Shown: positions 1 to 12,069 of the stretch, piece after piece
How positions within the stretch are numbered: position 1 is the stretch's first letter
How the letters are laid out: every line of letters begins with the position of its first letter
Translations under genes and position numbers: made by a program
Assembly: GCA_037501455.1 (NCBI GenBank)
Contig: CM074856.1
Span: forward strand, 52,543,001 to 52,607,000
Direction: 5' to 3'
DNA: 64,000 bases
Origin: Lantana camara
Lineage: Eukaryota > Streptophyta > Magnoliopsida > Lamiales > Verbenaceae
Notes under the pieces: generated by a model
What the model was told of the DNA's origin: nothing
Databases searched by the model: none
What the model saw: only the letters and a program-made list of their open reading frames with translations

Positions 1-1634
1 AACCTCATACAACTCCTTATCCACTATCTTCTATCATTTCTTACGACAACTTGTCTTCCTGTCACAAACATTTTACTTTATCCATTTCTACTGTCACGGA
101 GCCAAAAACCTTTGCTCAAGCTTCCAAACATGAAGAGTGGCAGCAAGCTATGCAATCTGAGCTTAATGCTCTCCAAGAAAACAATACATGGATACTAACT
201 GATTTACCTGCAGGAAAGCAACCTATAGGCAGCAAATGGGTTTTTTGAATAAAATTCAAAGCTGATGGTACTATCGACAAGTACAAAGCTAGATTAGTAG
301 CTAAAGGCTACACACAAACTGAAGGTTTGGACTATTTTGATACTTTCTCCCGTGTGGCGAAAATTACTACCGTCAGGTTGCTTCTTTCCTTAGCCTCTAT
401 TCATAATTGGCATTTAAAACAACTTGATGTTAATAATGTTTTCTTACATGGTGACTTACATGAAGAAGTTTATATGACTCTAGCCCCTGGTTTTCAAACC
501 AATGATTCTAAGAAAGTTTGCAAGTTGACTAAATCTTTATATGGTCTTAAACAATCAAGTAGACAATGGTTTTCTAAATTGTCTAATGCTCTTATAACTC
601 AGGGTTACACCCAATCTAAATCAGATTATTCTTTGTTTATAAAGAAAACTCGTGACACTATTACTGCTCTTCTTGTTTATGTTGATGATATTGTATTAAC
701 TGGAAATTCCATGGTTGAAATAGAAGCTATCAAATGCTATCTCAATAATTCTTTCAAAAGTAAGGACTTGGGAGATTTAAAATATTTTCTAGGTTTAGAG
801 GTTGCTAGAACAAAGGATGGCATTTCTGTCTTGCAAAGAAAATATGCTCTAGAATTGCTTTCTGACAGTGGTTTCATTGGTTCAAAGCCTGCTTCCACAC
901 CTATGGACTCCAACGTCAAGCTTGATAAGTTTTCCGGAGAACCTTTGTCTGACATCTCTTCTTACAGACGCCTTATTGAGAGATTGTTATATTTATGCAC
1001 AACTAGACCAGATTTATCCTTCTCAGTTAATCAGCTGAGTCAGTTTTTATCAGCTTCTACTAACCTTTATCTTCAAGCAGCACACAAAGTTTTGCGGTAC
1101 ATCAAGGCTGCACCGAGTCAAGGATTGTTTTTTCCCTCTTCATCCTCTTGTCAGCACAAAGGGTTCAGTGACTTTGATTGGGCCGGATGTTCAGATACCA
1201 GGACATCCGTCACGGGATTCTGTGTATTTTTAGGTAACTCTCTCATTAGTTGGAAGTCAAAGAAACAACAAACAGTTTCCAGAAGTTCATCAGAGGCCGA
1301 ATATCGTGCCTTAGCCTCTATAACTTGTGAAATACAATGGTTGCTTTACTTGCTACAAGATCTATACATCCCACATTCTAAGCCACCGATCATTTTCTGT
1401 GACAATGCATCGGCGCTACATATTGCAGCTAACCCGATCTTTTACGAAAGGACGAAACACATTGAAATTGATTGCCACATAGTTCGTGAAAAGTTACAAG
1501 CTGGCACTATTCACTTGCTTCCGTTGCGTACAACTGATCAACCCGTAGATGTCTTTACCAAAGCTCTATCTTTTCAACCGTTTCATGGTTGCTTGTCCAA
1601 GCTGGGAATGAAAAATCTCCTTTCTCCAACTTGA
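1..1634 (+). pseudogene. Ty1/copia pol 3' part (reverse transcriptase and RNase H), one internal stop
   Basis: The frame is open from base 3 of the window and continues to a TGA at 1632-1634, so the 5' part of the element lies outside the window. The segment encodes the copia reverse transcriptase: the N-terminal piece ends in a GSKWVF motif, followed by the LDVNNVFLHGDL segment and the catalytic YVDD near base 680. It continues into RNase H with the SRSSSEAEYRALA block and the conserved C-terminal part. A single in-frame TGA at 246-248, directly after KWVF, interrupts RT. The residue there is usually arginine, so one C-to-T change in CGA would explain it. Otherwise the frame is clean, which suggests fairly recent inactivation. 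Family assignment is firm; the lineage within copia is not resolved. Confidence 0.93.
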
Positions 1635-1641
1635 GGATGGG

Positions 1642-1860
1642 TATTAAGAGAGTATATTTTGTGAATATTTGCGCCTTTAATCATTTATCTTACTATTGTA
1701 TATTAGGAAATCCCTTTAATTACGTTATTTTTATTAGTATATATTATTCCTTAGGGTTACACTATTGTACAATCAATTCAATTGTTAAGAAATAAGAAAA
1801 GGAATTTCTCTTCTTGCTGCGTTATTTTCTCTTTTTGCTGCGTTGTTTTCTCTTTTATCA
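1642..1860 (+). repeat. 3' LTR of the copia element, preceded by polypurine tract
   Basis: The purine-rich tract GAGGATGGG at 1633-1641 lies directly after the pol stop and matches the usual plus-strand primer position. The LTR would begin TATTAAGAGAG (TG changed to TA) and end TTTTATCA. It holds two near-identical copies of a TTGCTGCGTT-type motif close to its end. The 5' LTR is not in the window, so both ends are inferred from terminal sequence and position only. Confidence 0.6.
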
Positions 1861-3383
1861 GATATAGTTATGCCCTAATACAACGTGCTCATTTTTAAAT
1901 GCATGTGACTTAAGCCTTATGTATAAGTAAGTATGTGAGAGATATGCACTTTGAGGACTTTGTTATTCGATTTGATTTGAAAATATGAAACGTTATGTAT
2001 GAGCATATGTATGCTTGCTTTTAAATTTATGGTGTTGGGTTTTGCCACTCCATGCTCCAAACCATATACCTATTATGAGCCCTACCCCGTATTATGAGGG
2101 CCTTCAACCATGCACCTATCCTAAGCCCTACCCCGCGATATGAGGGCGATCGACAAAATAACACGGAGAGGTAAGCAAAGCATGGTGGTGGTAAAGTATG
2201 GTACATATGTATGGTATAGGTGTATGATACGTTTGTATTATATATATGTATGATACGTTTATATGATACGTGAGTACGATACGTGTGAGTTTGGTAAGTA
2301 TGTTTAGTTTTGTTGGTCTGTAGCGGGTTAGGTATAACTCTGATTTAGAATCTGTCTGTCTGTTGGGCCCCGGTGGTTTGTAATAAGGAGCCCCCGGGAC
2401 AGTGTTGGGCCGTCGGGTCAACTCCTAAGTGCGGCCTCCATCTGTGTGAAAGGATGTACCGGAACCCACCAGGAGGTTTGGTTGGGGGATGGAGTCCTGA
2501 GGGCAAGAGAAGCATTGAGCACTCCTCTTATCAGTTAGATGGTTAAGGACGCGTATGACCCTTCCATCACCCGGAGTAGAGGTATGATAGTTTGATTCGG
2601 ATTTCGTCTAATTTTGACTTTGAAATGAAGGAGGTTGGTTTGAACTCATCCCCGCCGAGTCTGGTTCTATTTGTTCTGAGTTCGTGAAACGGGAATGGAT
2701 TCTTAATTAATAAAAATTGGTTGTTTTGCCGCTAGGCTTCAACTTTCCTATATATCTTTTATCATGTGAAAATGTTTTAGAGTGCAAAAACCATACCTCA
2801 GTTCATGAACCTTTACCTTTTGAGTGTGCTTTGCTCTGTATATATGTATAGTGTGCGTGTGTTAACCCCTCACTCAGTCAGTGTGACTGACCCTCGCCCC
2901 TGCCCATGTTTTTAGTTTGCAAGTTGCTTTGGAGTTCGATCTAGGTGGCGTGAGTCTGTCTTTGAAGTCGAGTCTTTGTATAAGTTAGGTCTTTGCATTT
3001 GCATTTTGAATACGAATAAGTTTGTACGAATGTATAAGTATGAATTGTTTGAATTATGTTATGAATTTTGGGACAGGCTTCTAGGGATAGTTTGAAGTCG
3101 TTTGCATTTATGATTTATGTTATGATTTGATATTGGGGTTAGGGATATATGTCAATTGAACCCGTTAACTGCTTATATGGTTTGAATTTTTGTATGGTAT
3201 GTTTACGCTTCCGCATTAATGTTAGTTGTACTGTGAAGTTCAAGGTCTACGTTCCGCCTAGCTTAGGAGTGAGTCTGTCAGTCTCCCGTTCACCTCTGCT
3301 TGGTTCATGTACGAGTTTCCCATCTCGTATGTGAATTGGACTAGGTGCAGGGGATGTGGTGACCCTCCGTGCGGGGTGCTACA
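1861..3383. repeat. Probable gypsy (chromovirus-like) LTR remnant, non-coding
   Basis: No credible coding sequence is present in this 1.5-kb stretch. It carries two imperfect copies of a block around 2071-2150 with AGCCCTACCCCG and TATGAGGGC, and a run of ATACG-containing repeats near 2227-2290. It ends in GGGGTGCTACA, typical of the 3' end of plant chromovirus LTRs, and the pyrimidine-rich CTGACCCTCGCCCCTGCCC near 2890 is also reminiscent of that group. A clear TG start and target-site duplication were not found, so the left boundary is uncertain. Confidence 0.4.
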
Positions 3384-3387
3384 ATCA

Positions 3388-3633
3388 TGTTGACACGGTT
3401 TATTTTATAAAAATATTCATATTTAGTAGAATAGTATCAAATAAATAATCTTCCAAAATCAAGATTAAAATTTGATTTATTTTATTAATTAGATATTTTT
3501 AAGAAATAATCTCGTCGGATGTTTAGTTGGATTGTAATTCTGTTTGCTAATGATGTATTGAAGATTGAAAACCACTTTTACATTTAAATTCTCAAATTAT
3601 TCGTACTATCCACTTTGTGTTTACCGAAAGTCA
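3388..3633 (+). repeat. Element A 5' LTR, internally deleted
   Basis: The first about 150 bases and the last about 70 bases align with the right LTR, but roughly 550-600 bases present in the right copy between about 10,190 and 10,790 are absent here. The sequence after it, GACACCTTTGGTGGGAC near 3665, lies where a primer-binding site is expected. The 3' end is approximate. Confidence 0.6.
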
Positions 3634-3887
3634 ATAATCATGAAATTTTAGTGCAAACAAATCGACACCTTTGGTGGGACAAATCTTACCTCTCATCTCA
3701 TCTCTTCACAAATCAAGCTCGGATCACCAATGGAGATCAAAAGACACCACTTCACTCTCCAAATGTCAGCTTATAGAAAAAGAACTACACCATGCAACCT
3801 ATACATATTGGGGGTAAGAGGATGATTTTTTCATATCATCAAACAAATTTCAATAGAAATTTTAGAGGACAATTTAATTTTAGGGCT

Positions 3888-4113
3888 AATTTTATATGAA
3901 AGTTAAAAGAAACTCCTCAACAAGGGTATAAACTATTTAGAAATCCATATAAAAAAATTATCTACAAATTTAAATCAAGACTCCTTAATACGAGCATAAA
4001 CTATCCATAAACCTAAATCAAAGCTCCTTAATACGAATATAAACTATCTATAAATCTACGTACATTAAAGCAACTTGATACAAGAATAAATTGTCTACAA
4101 ATTTAAATTAGAG
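3888..4113 (+). repeat. Tandem repeats of element A, left block
   Basis: About five degenerate units of roughly 40-55 bases, each holding a variant of ATAAACTATCTA followed by CAAATTTAAATCAA and GCTCCTTAATACG. The array is cut at 4113 by solo LTR B and resumes at 9190, where the broken unit continues in register. Confidence 0.8.
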
Positions 4114-4568
4114 CTCTTTGACAGGTGTCGAATCCATAAAAAATAATTCAATTCCTATCTACGATTAACACAGTAAAGTATGGTAGCAAATAAGGTCGAT
4201 CCACAGAGATTTGGCGATTCAATTCTTTCAACTCACAGGAAATTTACAAATGACAATAAAAAAAAAGGGCTTTTAGTTCAACTAAGCTACAAACAAAAAT
4301 AAATAAAATAATTAAGTAAAATTTAATAACTAATAAGAACACAAATTAAAGAAACAAAATAAATCAATTAAAGAGATATATCTAACTAGGGATATTCGAT
4401 TCGAATTCTCACATTGATTACGGACTCAAAGATACATTCAATCTATTTAGACAGACTATAGTCAAAAGCGACACTAGAATCCACCTTGTTCCTACTTAAT
4501 TTCTCGAATAACCGAGAGACACTCGAAGATTTTTTTTTCTTAACCAATTCACAATCTTAAATAGACAC

Positions 4569-5464
4569 TGTAATGCAATTTTAGTAACTAAATAATTAAA
4601 CACGAAAAATAATCACAAATGAATTCTTTATTTATTTTGATCAAAGAGGGCACAATCTCTAATTTAGTTTCTCTTATTCTTTCTACAAAATTTGTTGAAA
4701 TTTGGAAGGCTTGAAACGCCTTTGTGACTTTGGAGTTTCAATCTTCCTTATCTTAATTTTGCTTCTTTGAAACCTTTAATTGTGGTCTTTCGACTTAATC
4801 GCGAATTAAACACCTTGAATTTGGTAAACGCTGAAGAATACCGATGAACACCTTTGATGTTGATTTGGAGATAGCGCCGACTTCACGGACTTGATGCCTT
4901 GTTGCAAATCGGATGCTTTGATTTGTTGATTTCCACGAAGAACGCGAAGAACCTCGCATTGAGCGGTTTGAATTTGACTTGAATTTATTGAGGAGAGCAA
5001 CACCAAATCACTACTTCGATGCTTCGATTCCAAATTAATGCTGAGTATGCCGACTTCCTCAAAGAACGCCGTCGAAGATGCTGAAGAACGTTGAAGATGC
5101 TGAAGAATGCCGAAGAACTTCTTTTCTCCTTGCATTGTTGCTTGCTCCTTTGTTTCTCCGATTTGTGTTTTTGGCTTGTGAAGGATCCTCATATTTATAG
5201 GTGTAGGAGGGACAAATCTTTCTATAGTTAACAAAGGAAGACTTCAATTTGATTGCTCATTCCTTGATTTTGTGATGTCTTCTATAAATCAAAAGATTGA
5301 CACATTTAAAACATATATTGAAGTATCAATTAATTGACTATTTATTTTAGAAATTTATTTGATTAAATCCCTAAAATTAAAATAGAAAATATTATTTTGA
5401 TATTTAATATATACTTATTTTACATGTGTCATATTTTTATTGGGCACAAATTTTAGCCTCCTAT
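4569..5464 (-). repeat. Element C 3' LTR
   Basis: It aligns along its length with 7265-8238 but lacks about 70 bases near the U3 end. On the minus strand it carries a TATAAAT box (plus-strand TATTTATAGG near 5190). Confidence 0.85.
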
Positions 5465-5499
5465 AAATGCCCCATCGAGACTTGTTCATGTTCAAATAC

Positions 5500-6060
5500 T
5501 AATTTGAGTAAGTGAACGAGTCTCGAAATGAAACATTGAGAAGATAAATCGTTTATTCTCGTATGAAGGATTGTTGATGTGGGAGTTAGTCGATAGTTTA
5601 AACTCGTATCAAGGAGTTTTGATTTGGGACTTGATGATAGTTTAAACTTGTATCAAGGAGCCTTGATTTGAACTCAATTGATAGGTTATGCTCGTATTAA
5701 TGATCCTTGATTTGGACTTCGTAGATAGTTTATTCTCATATCAGGAAGTTTTGATTTGAATTTGTAGATAGTTTATGCTCATAGCAAGGAGCCTTAATTT
5801 AAATTTGTAGATAGTTTATGCTCATAAAGAAATCTTGATTTGAATTTGTAGATAGTTTATGCTCGTATCAAGAAGCTTCGATTTGAATTTGTAGATAGTT
5901 TATACTCGTATCAAGGAGCTTTGATTTGAATTTGTAGATAGTTTATACTCTTATCAAGGAGTCTTGATGACAGTTTATTCTCTTATCAAGGAGGATTTGA
6001 TGGAAATTTGGTTTGAAGGGCTTAGATAGTTTATCCTCTTATCAAGGAGCATATGAGAGT
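5500..6060 (-). repeat. Tandem repeats of element C, between gag and 3' LTR
   Basis: About ten units of roughly 50-60 bases read GATTTGAATTTGTAGATAGT and TATGCTCGTATCAAGGAG on the plus strand. The reverse complement is the same repeat type that fills element A, so A and C carry one repeat family in the same orientation relative to their LTRs. Confidence 0.85.
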
Positions 6061-7193
6061 TAAAATCAACGATTATGACATTTGTGGTAACTTCTCCGCT
6101 TTCACCATCACTGTCATCACTTGTTTGCTTGTCTAACTTTAAGCTTATTTCAAGGTTATGTGCACGAGTTGCTAACTCTTCAAAGGTTCTTGGTTTGATT
6201 CCTTGAAGAATGTAAGCAAGACTCCATTGTATTCCTTGAATGCACATTTCAATCGTTAAAGTCTCGGATAATCGATCTTTGAAATTGAGACTTAGATTTC
6301 TCCAACGATTGATGTAGTCGATGACGGACTCTTCTTGCACCGACGAGAATTGGTAAGTTCAACCATGCTAACAGTTCGACGACTACTGTAGAAACAATTG
6401 AGAAATTCATGCTCAAGTTGTCCCCAATTATTAATTGAGTTTGCCCCCAAGTTGGCATATTAATCGAAAGGATCTTCTCTTAGTGATTGGACAAATTATT
6501 TAACTAATTGAACCTCGTAAGTTCTAGCGTTGTTGCACATCTCGATGAAGTGAGTCACGTGTTGTTTGGGGTTACCTTTGCCATCGAATTGCTGAAATTT
6601 TGGAGGTTGGTAGCCCATCGGCATCTTCAAGTTAGAGCCTCCATCAATTTTTTCTTTGATCGTTCCCATAATGAACTCTTTCAATTGATCCACCGGGATG
6701 AGCCCATCGAATGAGACTTGAAGTTCCTTGACCGAATACTTCTCGACTCCACTAGATTGCCCTTTTGTAGAGGTTTCAGAATCTTCTTGTTTCTCCAAAC
6801 GCTTTCTTTTCATGTGGCTAGTATCGTCATTCTCCACTTTATCCATCAATTTTGTGATGCGAGTGTCTTGCTCTTGAACATGCTTAGAAAGTCCTTCGAG
6901 TAACTTTGTCAGAATTGTTAGTTGTTCTTCCATAGTTGTTGCACTTGTTACCATGACGGGCACAAAGTCTGAAGAGCTTGAATTTGAACGAGGTGTGGGA
7001 GAGGCTGAGTCGTCTTCTTCACCTTCGTTTTTGGAGGCAAGGAGCGACATGTTCTTCCCATCGCTTTCGACAAAGAGAGAGTTTTCTTGGAAGATGTTTG
7101 CCCGCTCTTGGACATGCTTCTTGTTGTGACGAAAATTTCGACAACAACCTTAGAGATGGTGGCCTCGAGTCCGATGATCTTGTTGATGGCCAT
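5975..7193 (-). pseudogene. Element C gag, frameshifted
   Basis: The reading starts MAINKIIGLEATISK at 7193. It continues in another frame from about 7050 (MSLLASKNEGEEDD, serine-rich and acidic, then a coiled stretch around QEQDTRITKLMDKVEN). The gag domain follows with QFDGKGNPKQHVTHFIEMC. After a stop at 6496 a further frame gives INRWRNLSLNFKDRLSE and EELATRAHNLE, the C-terminal half of the retrotransposon gag domain. At least two frameshifts (near 7060 and between 6340 and 6500) and several stops break it. No zinc knuckle or protease follows before the tandem repeats, so the element could only have moved with proteins from a partner. Confidence 0.85.
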
Positions 7194-7264
7194 TTTGAGC
7201 TTTAAATTTTTCGAATAGGAAGAGATGAGAGGTAGAGATTGCCTCACTGGGTGTGCCAGAAATT

Positions 7265-8238
7265 TGTACTGCAATTTTCGTGAATAATTAAGTAATTAAA
7301 CACGAAAACTAATCACAAATGGGTTCTTTATTTATTTGATCAAAGTGGGTACAATATCTAATTTAGTTCCTCTGATTCTTCCTACAAAATTTATTGAAAT
7401 TTGGAAGGTTGGAAATGCCTTCGTGACTTAGGAATTTCAATCTTCCTTGTCTTAATTTTGCTTCTTTGAAAACATTAATTACGGGTCTTTTGACTGAATT
7501 GCGAATTGAACGCCTTGATTTTGGTGAACGCAGAAGAACGTCAATAAACACCTTTGATGTTGATTTGGAGATAACGCCGAATTTGCAGACTTGATGCCTT
7601 GTTGCAGATCGGACGCTTTGATTTGTTGATTTCCACGAAGAATGCGAAGAACGCCTTGAATCTTGCTTGGATCGGTTTGAATTTTACTTGAGATTAATTT
7701 GTTGAGGAGAGCAACGCCAAAGCACTACTTCGATGCTTCGATTCCGGATTGAATGCCGAAGATGCTAACTTCCCTGAAGAACGTTGTTGAAGATGCCGAA
7801 AAAAGCCGAAGATACTGAAGAACGCCAAAAAACATCTTTCCTCCTTGCTTTGTTGTTTGCTCCTTTGTTTTTGCGAGTTGTGTTTTTGGCTTGTGCAGGA
7901 GGATCCCCGTATTTATAGGTTTAGAAGGGACAAATCTTGCCATAGTTAACAAAAGAAGACTTCAATCTGATTGATCATTCCTTGATTTTGTGATATCTTC
8001 TATAAATCCAAAGATTTAAAGAATATTATCTTTGACTTTCTCTTTTTGGGCAAGATATGATTTCATTACCAAATTCAAATTTTGACACATTTAAAATATA
8101 TATTGAAATATCAATTAAAATAGAAATTTATTTGATTAAATCCCTAAAATTAAAATAGAAAATATTATTTTGATATTTAATATATACTTAATTTACATGT
8201 GCCATATTTTTATTGGGTACAAATTTTAGCCTCTTACA
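7265..8238 (-). repeat. Element C 5' LTR
   Basis: The full 974-base copy with TG/CA ends when read on the minus strand. A TATAAATACGGGG promoter motif lies near 7906-7916 (minus strand). Short open frames within it are shadows and are not annotated. Confidence 0.85.
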
Positions 8239-9194
8239 AATACTCTTAGAATTTAATAGATTAACAACATTAAAATCTAAATAAACACCAAATCCTGATT
8301 AACCAAACTGTAACAATGTAATATTTAAACCGAATTATCAACTCCCTTAGTGAAATTGGATGCTATCACTAATTTACCACATGTATCAATCATCCAATAT
8401 ATACACATTAAATAACAAGAATGATTATATACACAAGAATTCAACCTAGAGATTGTGCACTATCAACAAGTTGATCAAATACAAGAAACTCATAAAACAG
8501 AAAATTGATAAATATCTGAATTGTATTGAAATTATTAAAAGTAATTAGTTCTCACAATACTGAATTCAAATTTAAAATCCCTAGCTAGATATGAAAATTT
8601 TAACTATGATAATTGAATTATCCAACAAAACAAAGAAGTAATTCCTAAAATTTAATCTCAACTAATTATCCAACTAATCTAGAGAGTAAAAGCGGAAGAA
8701 CTTTTTGAATATTGCAAAATAGTGTGCCAAAGTCCTCCTCCAGAATTGTTGCGTGAGAAAAAGCGTCCAATAAGTCTATCTATGAAAAGTGTTTTTAGCG
8801 TCTCTCCAGTCAGTCTTATCTTATGCAGAAAAACTATCCAAATCTTCCCCAAAACATATCTCTTATCCAAGCTAGTTTTTCCTCCAAGTTATAAAATCCT
8901 CCAACTCTCCTTCAGCAAAAATCGCTGACGTGGTGAGAAAAAGTCAAAACTCAAAAGTTGTGACTTGTAAAAAAAAGTTGCAGAGCATTCTGAAATACAA
9001 CCATGCAACTTAACTCTTACACTTGGTCAAACCTTAGACTCAAATTGCATCCTTTTGCAAATTTTTCTCCAAATATCCCCCAACTACAATAAAACAAATA
9101 AAGTACATCATTTCATTGATTAAAGACCAATTCAAGCTCAAAAATGGGACATTTAACATACAAGAATATGATAATTTAGCACATTATCACTCTT

Positions 9195-9840
9195 TGATAC
9201 GATCATAAACTATCTAAAAATACAACTTAAGGCTCCTAGGTACAAGTATAAACTATCTACAAATACAACTCAAGGCTCCTAGGTACAAGTATAAACTATC
9301 TACAAATCCAAATTAAAGCTCCTTAATGCGAATGAACTATCTATAAAGTCAAATCAAGGCTCCTTGATATGAATATAAACTATGTAAAATCCAAATCAAA
9401 ATTCCTTTATATGAGCATAAACTATCTACCCAAATCAATCTCTCTGGTAAGAGTCTAAACTGTTAAACATGCTCCTTGGTAAGAGTGTAAACTATCAACA
9501 AATTCAAATCGGTGATTCTTAATTTGAGAATAAACTATTTATTAATTCAAATAATACTCTCTGATAAAAGTCTAAACTGTCAAAAATATTCCTTAAGAAT
9601 GGGTATAAACTGTTTAAAATCAAACTAAAATGATACTCATTAAATACGAGTATAAACTGTTTAAAATCAAATTAAAAAATACTCCTTAGGTACGAATATA
9701 AACTGTTTAAAATCAAACTAAAAAACACTCCTTAAATACGAGTATAAATTGTTTAAAACCAAATACAAGTGTATTCCTTAATACAAGTGAAAACTATTTA
9801 ATCAAATTCAAGTCCTGACACGAGTATAAAATAACTGCAA
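9195..9840 (+). repeat. Tandem repeats of element A, right block
   Basis: About thirteen degenerate units, each with a variant of ATAAACTATCTACAAAT or ATAAACTGTTTAAAATCAA followed by a CTCCTTAGGTACGAGT-like segment. The array contains no open reading frame and ends about 200 bases before the 3' LTR. Confidence 0.8.
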
Positions 9841-10036
9841 GTTTCAGGAAAAAAATTGAACTACATCGTTACTTGATCCTCTTGATAGGGTAAGTTGGTA
9901 ACTTGAATTGAATTTCAAGTTCAGTCACATCTTCAAAAAAAGTTATGTCTGATAAGTGAATAAATTTGAGTACTTCAAATCTCGTTTTCTCACAAATACT
10001 TGGTACGTTCTTCGCCTAACCTTGAAGTGGGGTATT

Positions 10037-10851
10037 TGTTGACACGGTTTATTTTATAAATATTTAATAGAATAATATCAAATAAATAATTTTCTAAAAT
10101 CAAGATTAAATTTTGATATTATTTTATTAATTAGAAATTTTTAAGAAATAATCTCATCAGATGTCTAGTTGTATTGTAATTCTGTATGATGACGTTGTGT
10201 TTTGACCAATCAAATTATATCTTGCAGCCTAAAAAAGTCAAGACAATCAAGTGGCGACATATGGCACACTACATCACACGAACCCATCAGATTCAAGTCA
10301 TATTTGATTTTATCTCTTTAGATAAATATTAAATAAGTTCCAGTTGAACTCCAACTCTCAAATTCCATTTCTACATAAAGGGGTCATGCTAGTTGATTCT
10401 ACATACAAAATCAAAAGACAAGATGTAGACATCAAATCAAGATGGAGAATGAGTATTACTGAAGGTCCAAATATTCTCTAATATTCAAGGCGGAGTTCCA
10501 AGGCATTACAAGATGTTCTTCCCCGAAATTATTAAAATCAAGACGTTCTTCCTCGAAGTTATTAAAATCATGATAATTGGTCTGCAATCCTGGTGTTAAA
10601 CCAGGAAATTGACATTATTCTAAAGTCAAATCCATGATGTCATCGACAAGTCAAAGGACCTATGAATTAATATTATCAAAGTGGAACTAAAGTTTGAAAA
10701 AGATTGAACCATCAAATCCATTCAAAAGTGTTCGAGTATTCCAATTACTTAAATTTGCAGGAAAAATAAGAGAATCAAGTTAAAAATTAAAATTCACTTT
10801 TACATTTAAATTCTCAAATCTTTAGTGCTATCTATTATGTGTTAATAAGCA
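10037..10851 (+). repeat. Element A 3' LTR
   Basis: It begins TGTTGACACGG directly after a purine tract and ends near TGTGTTAATAAGCA. It is the longer of the two A LTRs and holds the middle segment missing from the 5' copy. The right end is placed by where similarity to the left LTR stops. Confidence 0.7.
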
Positions 10852-11170
10852 CAAACCTTTTTTCATTTTTTTAAGAAGTGATTTGCACTGTAAATTGGGA
10901 TTGAGGCAAGCGTCATGTGGTGGCCCCGTTCCCTCTAAATTTTTAGAATGATTTATTTTTGTATATATATTTATTAATTATAAATTTTGCTATTTATTTT
11001 TTGTATTCTAATTTTTGGCCCCCTCCCCCATTAAAATCCTGGTTCCCTATCTCACTGTAAAAAGGAAAATTGATTTGCAAGTAGATTGCTAAATAATGTT
11101 TCTTTGGAGTAAATCGTAAAACAATATACACTTTCATACAGAAGTAATTCATAGAAAAACATTAATAATG
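10852..11170. other. Intergenic spacer without recognised gene
   Basis: AT-rich, with a short GC-rich pair of related phrases (GTGGCCCCGTTCCC near 10,920 and TTGGCCCCCTCCCCC near 11,010). This may be the edge of an old repeat. No open reading frame of note. Confidence 0.5.
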
Positions 11171-11175
11171 AAATC

Positions 11176-12069
11176 TGATGGTGCAAGAACTGGAAACGTA
11201 CTAAATCACCAACACTTTCAAGATTTTTTTAAAAAGGGAAAGACCATCACAGGCGAGGTGCCTTAGGAACTGGGTTTCCTTTGTAGCGTGGGTTCTTCCA
11301 GCTAGGATAACACCAAGGATCAGGATGCAGTAAGGGTGCAACGGTGGTGCGTATGTGAAATACAGAACTTGGAGAAAAAGAAAGATGGAGGAGAATGCCC
11401 AGTTCAATGCAAGTAAGCGTGGAGAAGATGACTTGGGGAAGAAGGAGTGAAAATCCCCCTATTTATACGTTGAGGGCATGGGTATTTTAGTAATAGTGAT
11501 CAAGTGGTCCCGGTCTCAGTGTTGCCCTAACACGTGGCGGCTGGTGATGGTGCGAAAAGGATGGCTCTGAAAAGCCTGTGGCATGGCAGGTACGAATTAC
11601 GTACTACCACTTGTGCCAGAGATCGTTGGCGAGCGGCGAGCGTGTAGGTGTCTATTTATGCCCCTCGTACCTCTGTAATGCCTTTAGGAGGGACTCCTCA
11701 CACTGTTGGGACTGACCCTCGGGGTGGGTAGTACCTTTGGCTATCAATCCCTTGTGGAAGGTAGTGAGTGCTGAGGGTCCAGTTGTTAAAGCGTCAAGGA
11801 ATACGAGCGTGATTGCCGAGGGGGTCCCTGGCGTTGAGGAGGGAATCCGGGTATGGAGCGTCCTTTGACGGTAATGTGAGCGTTCAGGGGAACCGTCGGA
11901 GGGATCTCACGCTCGTGACTTGGGCCGAAGCACGCAAGCGTAGGTTGAATGGGCGATGAGGGAATAGGCCGGGTTGGATCCATGAGCCCACTACCCCAAG
12001 CGTTAAATTACTGTCCTCCGTACCCTGACACGTGTACGATGTTGATCTGAACGTAATTTGGCCTCATCA
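11176..12069 (-). repeat. Element D 3' LTR
   Basis: 894 bases, highly similar to the right LTR, with TG/CA ends. The minus strand carries a TATAAATAGGGGG box (plus-strand positions about 11,455-11,467). It lacks a short GAGCGTTGATGACGCTC-type segment present in the other LTR near 22,275, so the two LTRs differ by a small indel as well as substitutions. Confidence 0.95.

Larger units (their letters stand above)
4569..8238 (-). mobile_element. Element C: gag-only gypsy element inserted in B
   Basis: Two LTRs of about 0.9-1.0 kb in direct orientation flank a 1.8-kb internal region with a decayed gag and no protease, RT or integrase. Read on the minus strand, the LTRs run TGTAAGAGGC...GCAGTACA. 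The right LTR is followed by TCTGGCACACCCAGTGAGG, the primer-site region typical of one group of plant gypsy elements, and the left LTR is preceded by a GATGGGGCA purine tract. The flanks GACAC and AATAC match at only three of five bases, so the target duplication is eroded or the ends are off by a base. Confidence 0.8.
4119..9189 (-). mobile_element. Element B: solo LTR in element A, itself split by C
   Basis: B is flanked by the perfect 5-bp duplication CTCTT (4114-4118 and 9190-9194) and has TG...CA termini (TGACAGG... and ...ACATTATCA). Removing C (4569-8238) leaves about 1.4 kb with no coding region, so B is a solo LTR. Its left end on the plus strand reads GTGTCGAATCC...GGTCGATCCACAGAG, the reverse complement of the phrase usually found near the 3' end of certain long plant gypsy LTRs, hence the minus-strand call. 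The A repeat unit is restored in register when B and one duplication copy are removed. Confidence 0.8.
3388..10851 (+). mobile_element. Element A: non-coding LTR retroelement, split by nested elements B and C
   Basis: Two related sequences beginning TGTTGACACGG lie at 3388 and 10037 in the same orientation. The right one is preceded by a purine tract (GAAGTGGGGTATT), so A reads on the plus strand. Leaving out B and C, the internal region is about 1.3 kb and has no protein-coding capacity. It consists mostly of short tandem repeats around ATAAACTATCTACAAAT. This is the pattern of a non-autonomous LTR element. I could not find a matching target-site duplication at the outer ends. Confidence 0.65.

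Noticed and set aside
1857..3387. ATCA on both sides of 1861-3383 as a target duplication
   Set aside because: Only four bases match, the putative left end lacks TG, and gypsy elements make five-base duplications. Probably chance.
4806..5234. Open frame of 142 codons on the minus strand
   Set aside because: It lies within the LTR of element C; the homologous part of the other LTR does not keep the frame, and no domain is visible.
3383..10856. Target duplication for element A
   Set aside because: Flanks AATCA (left) and CAAAC (right) do not match; the right LTR end is uncertain.
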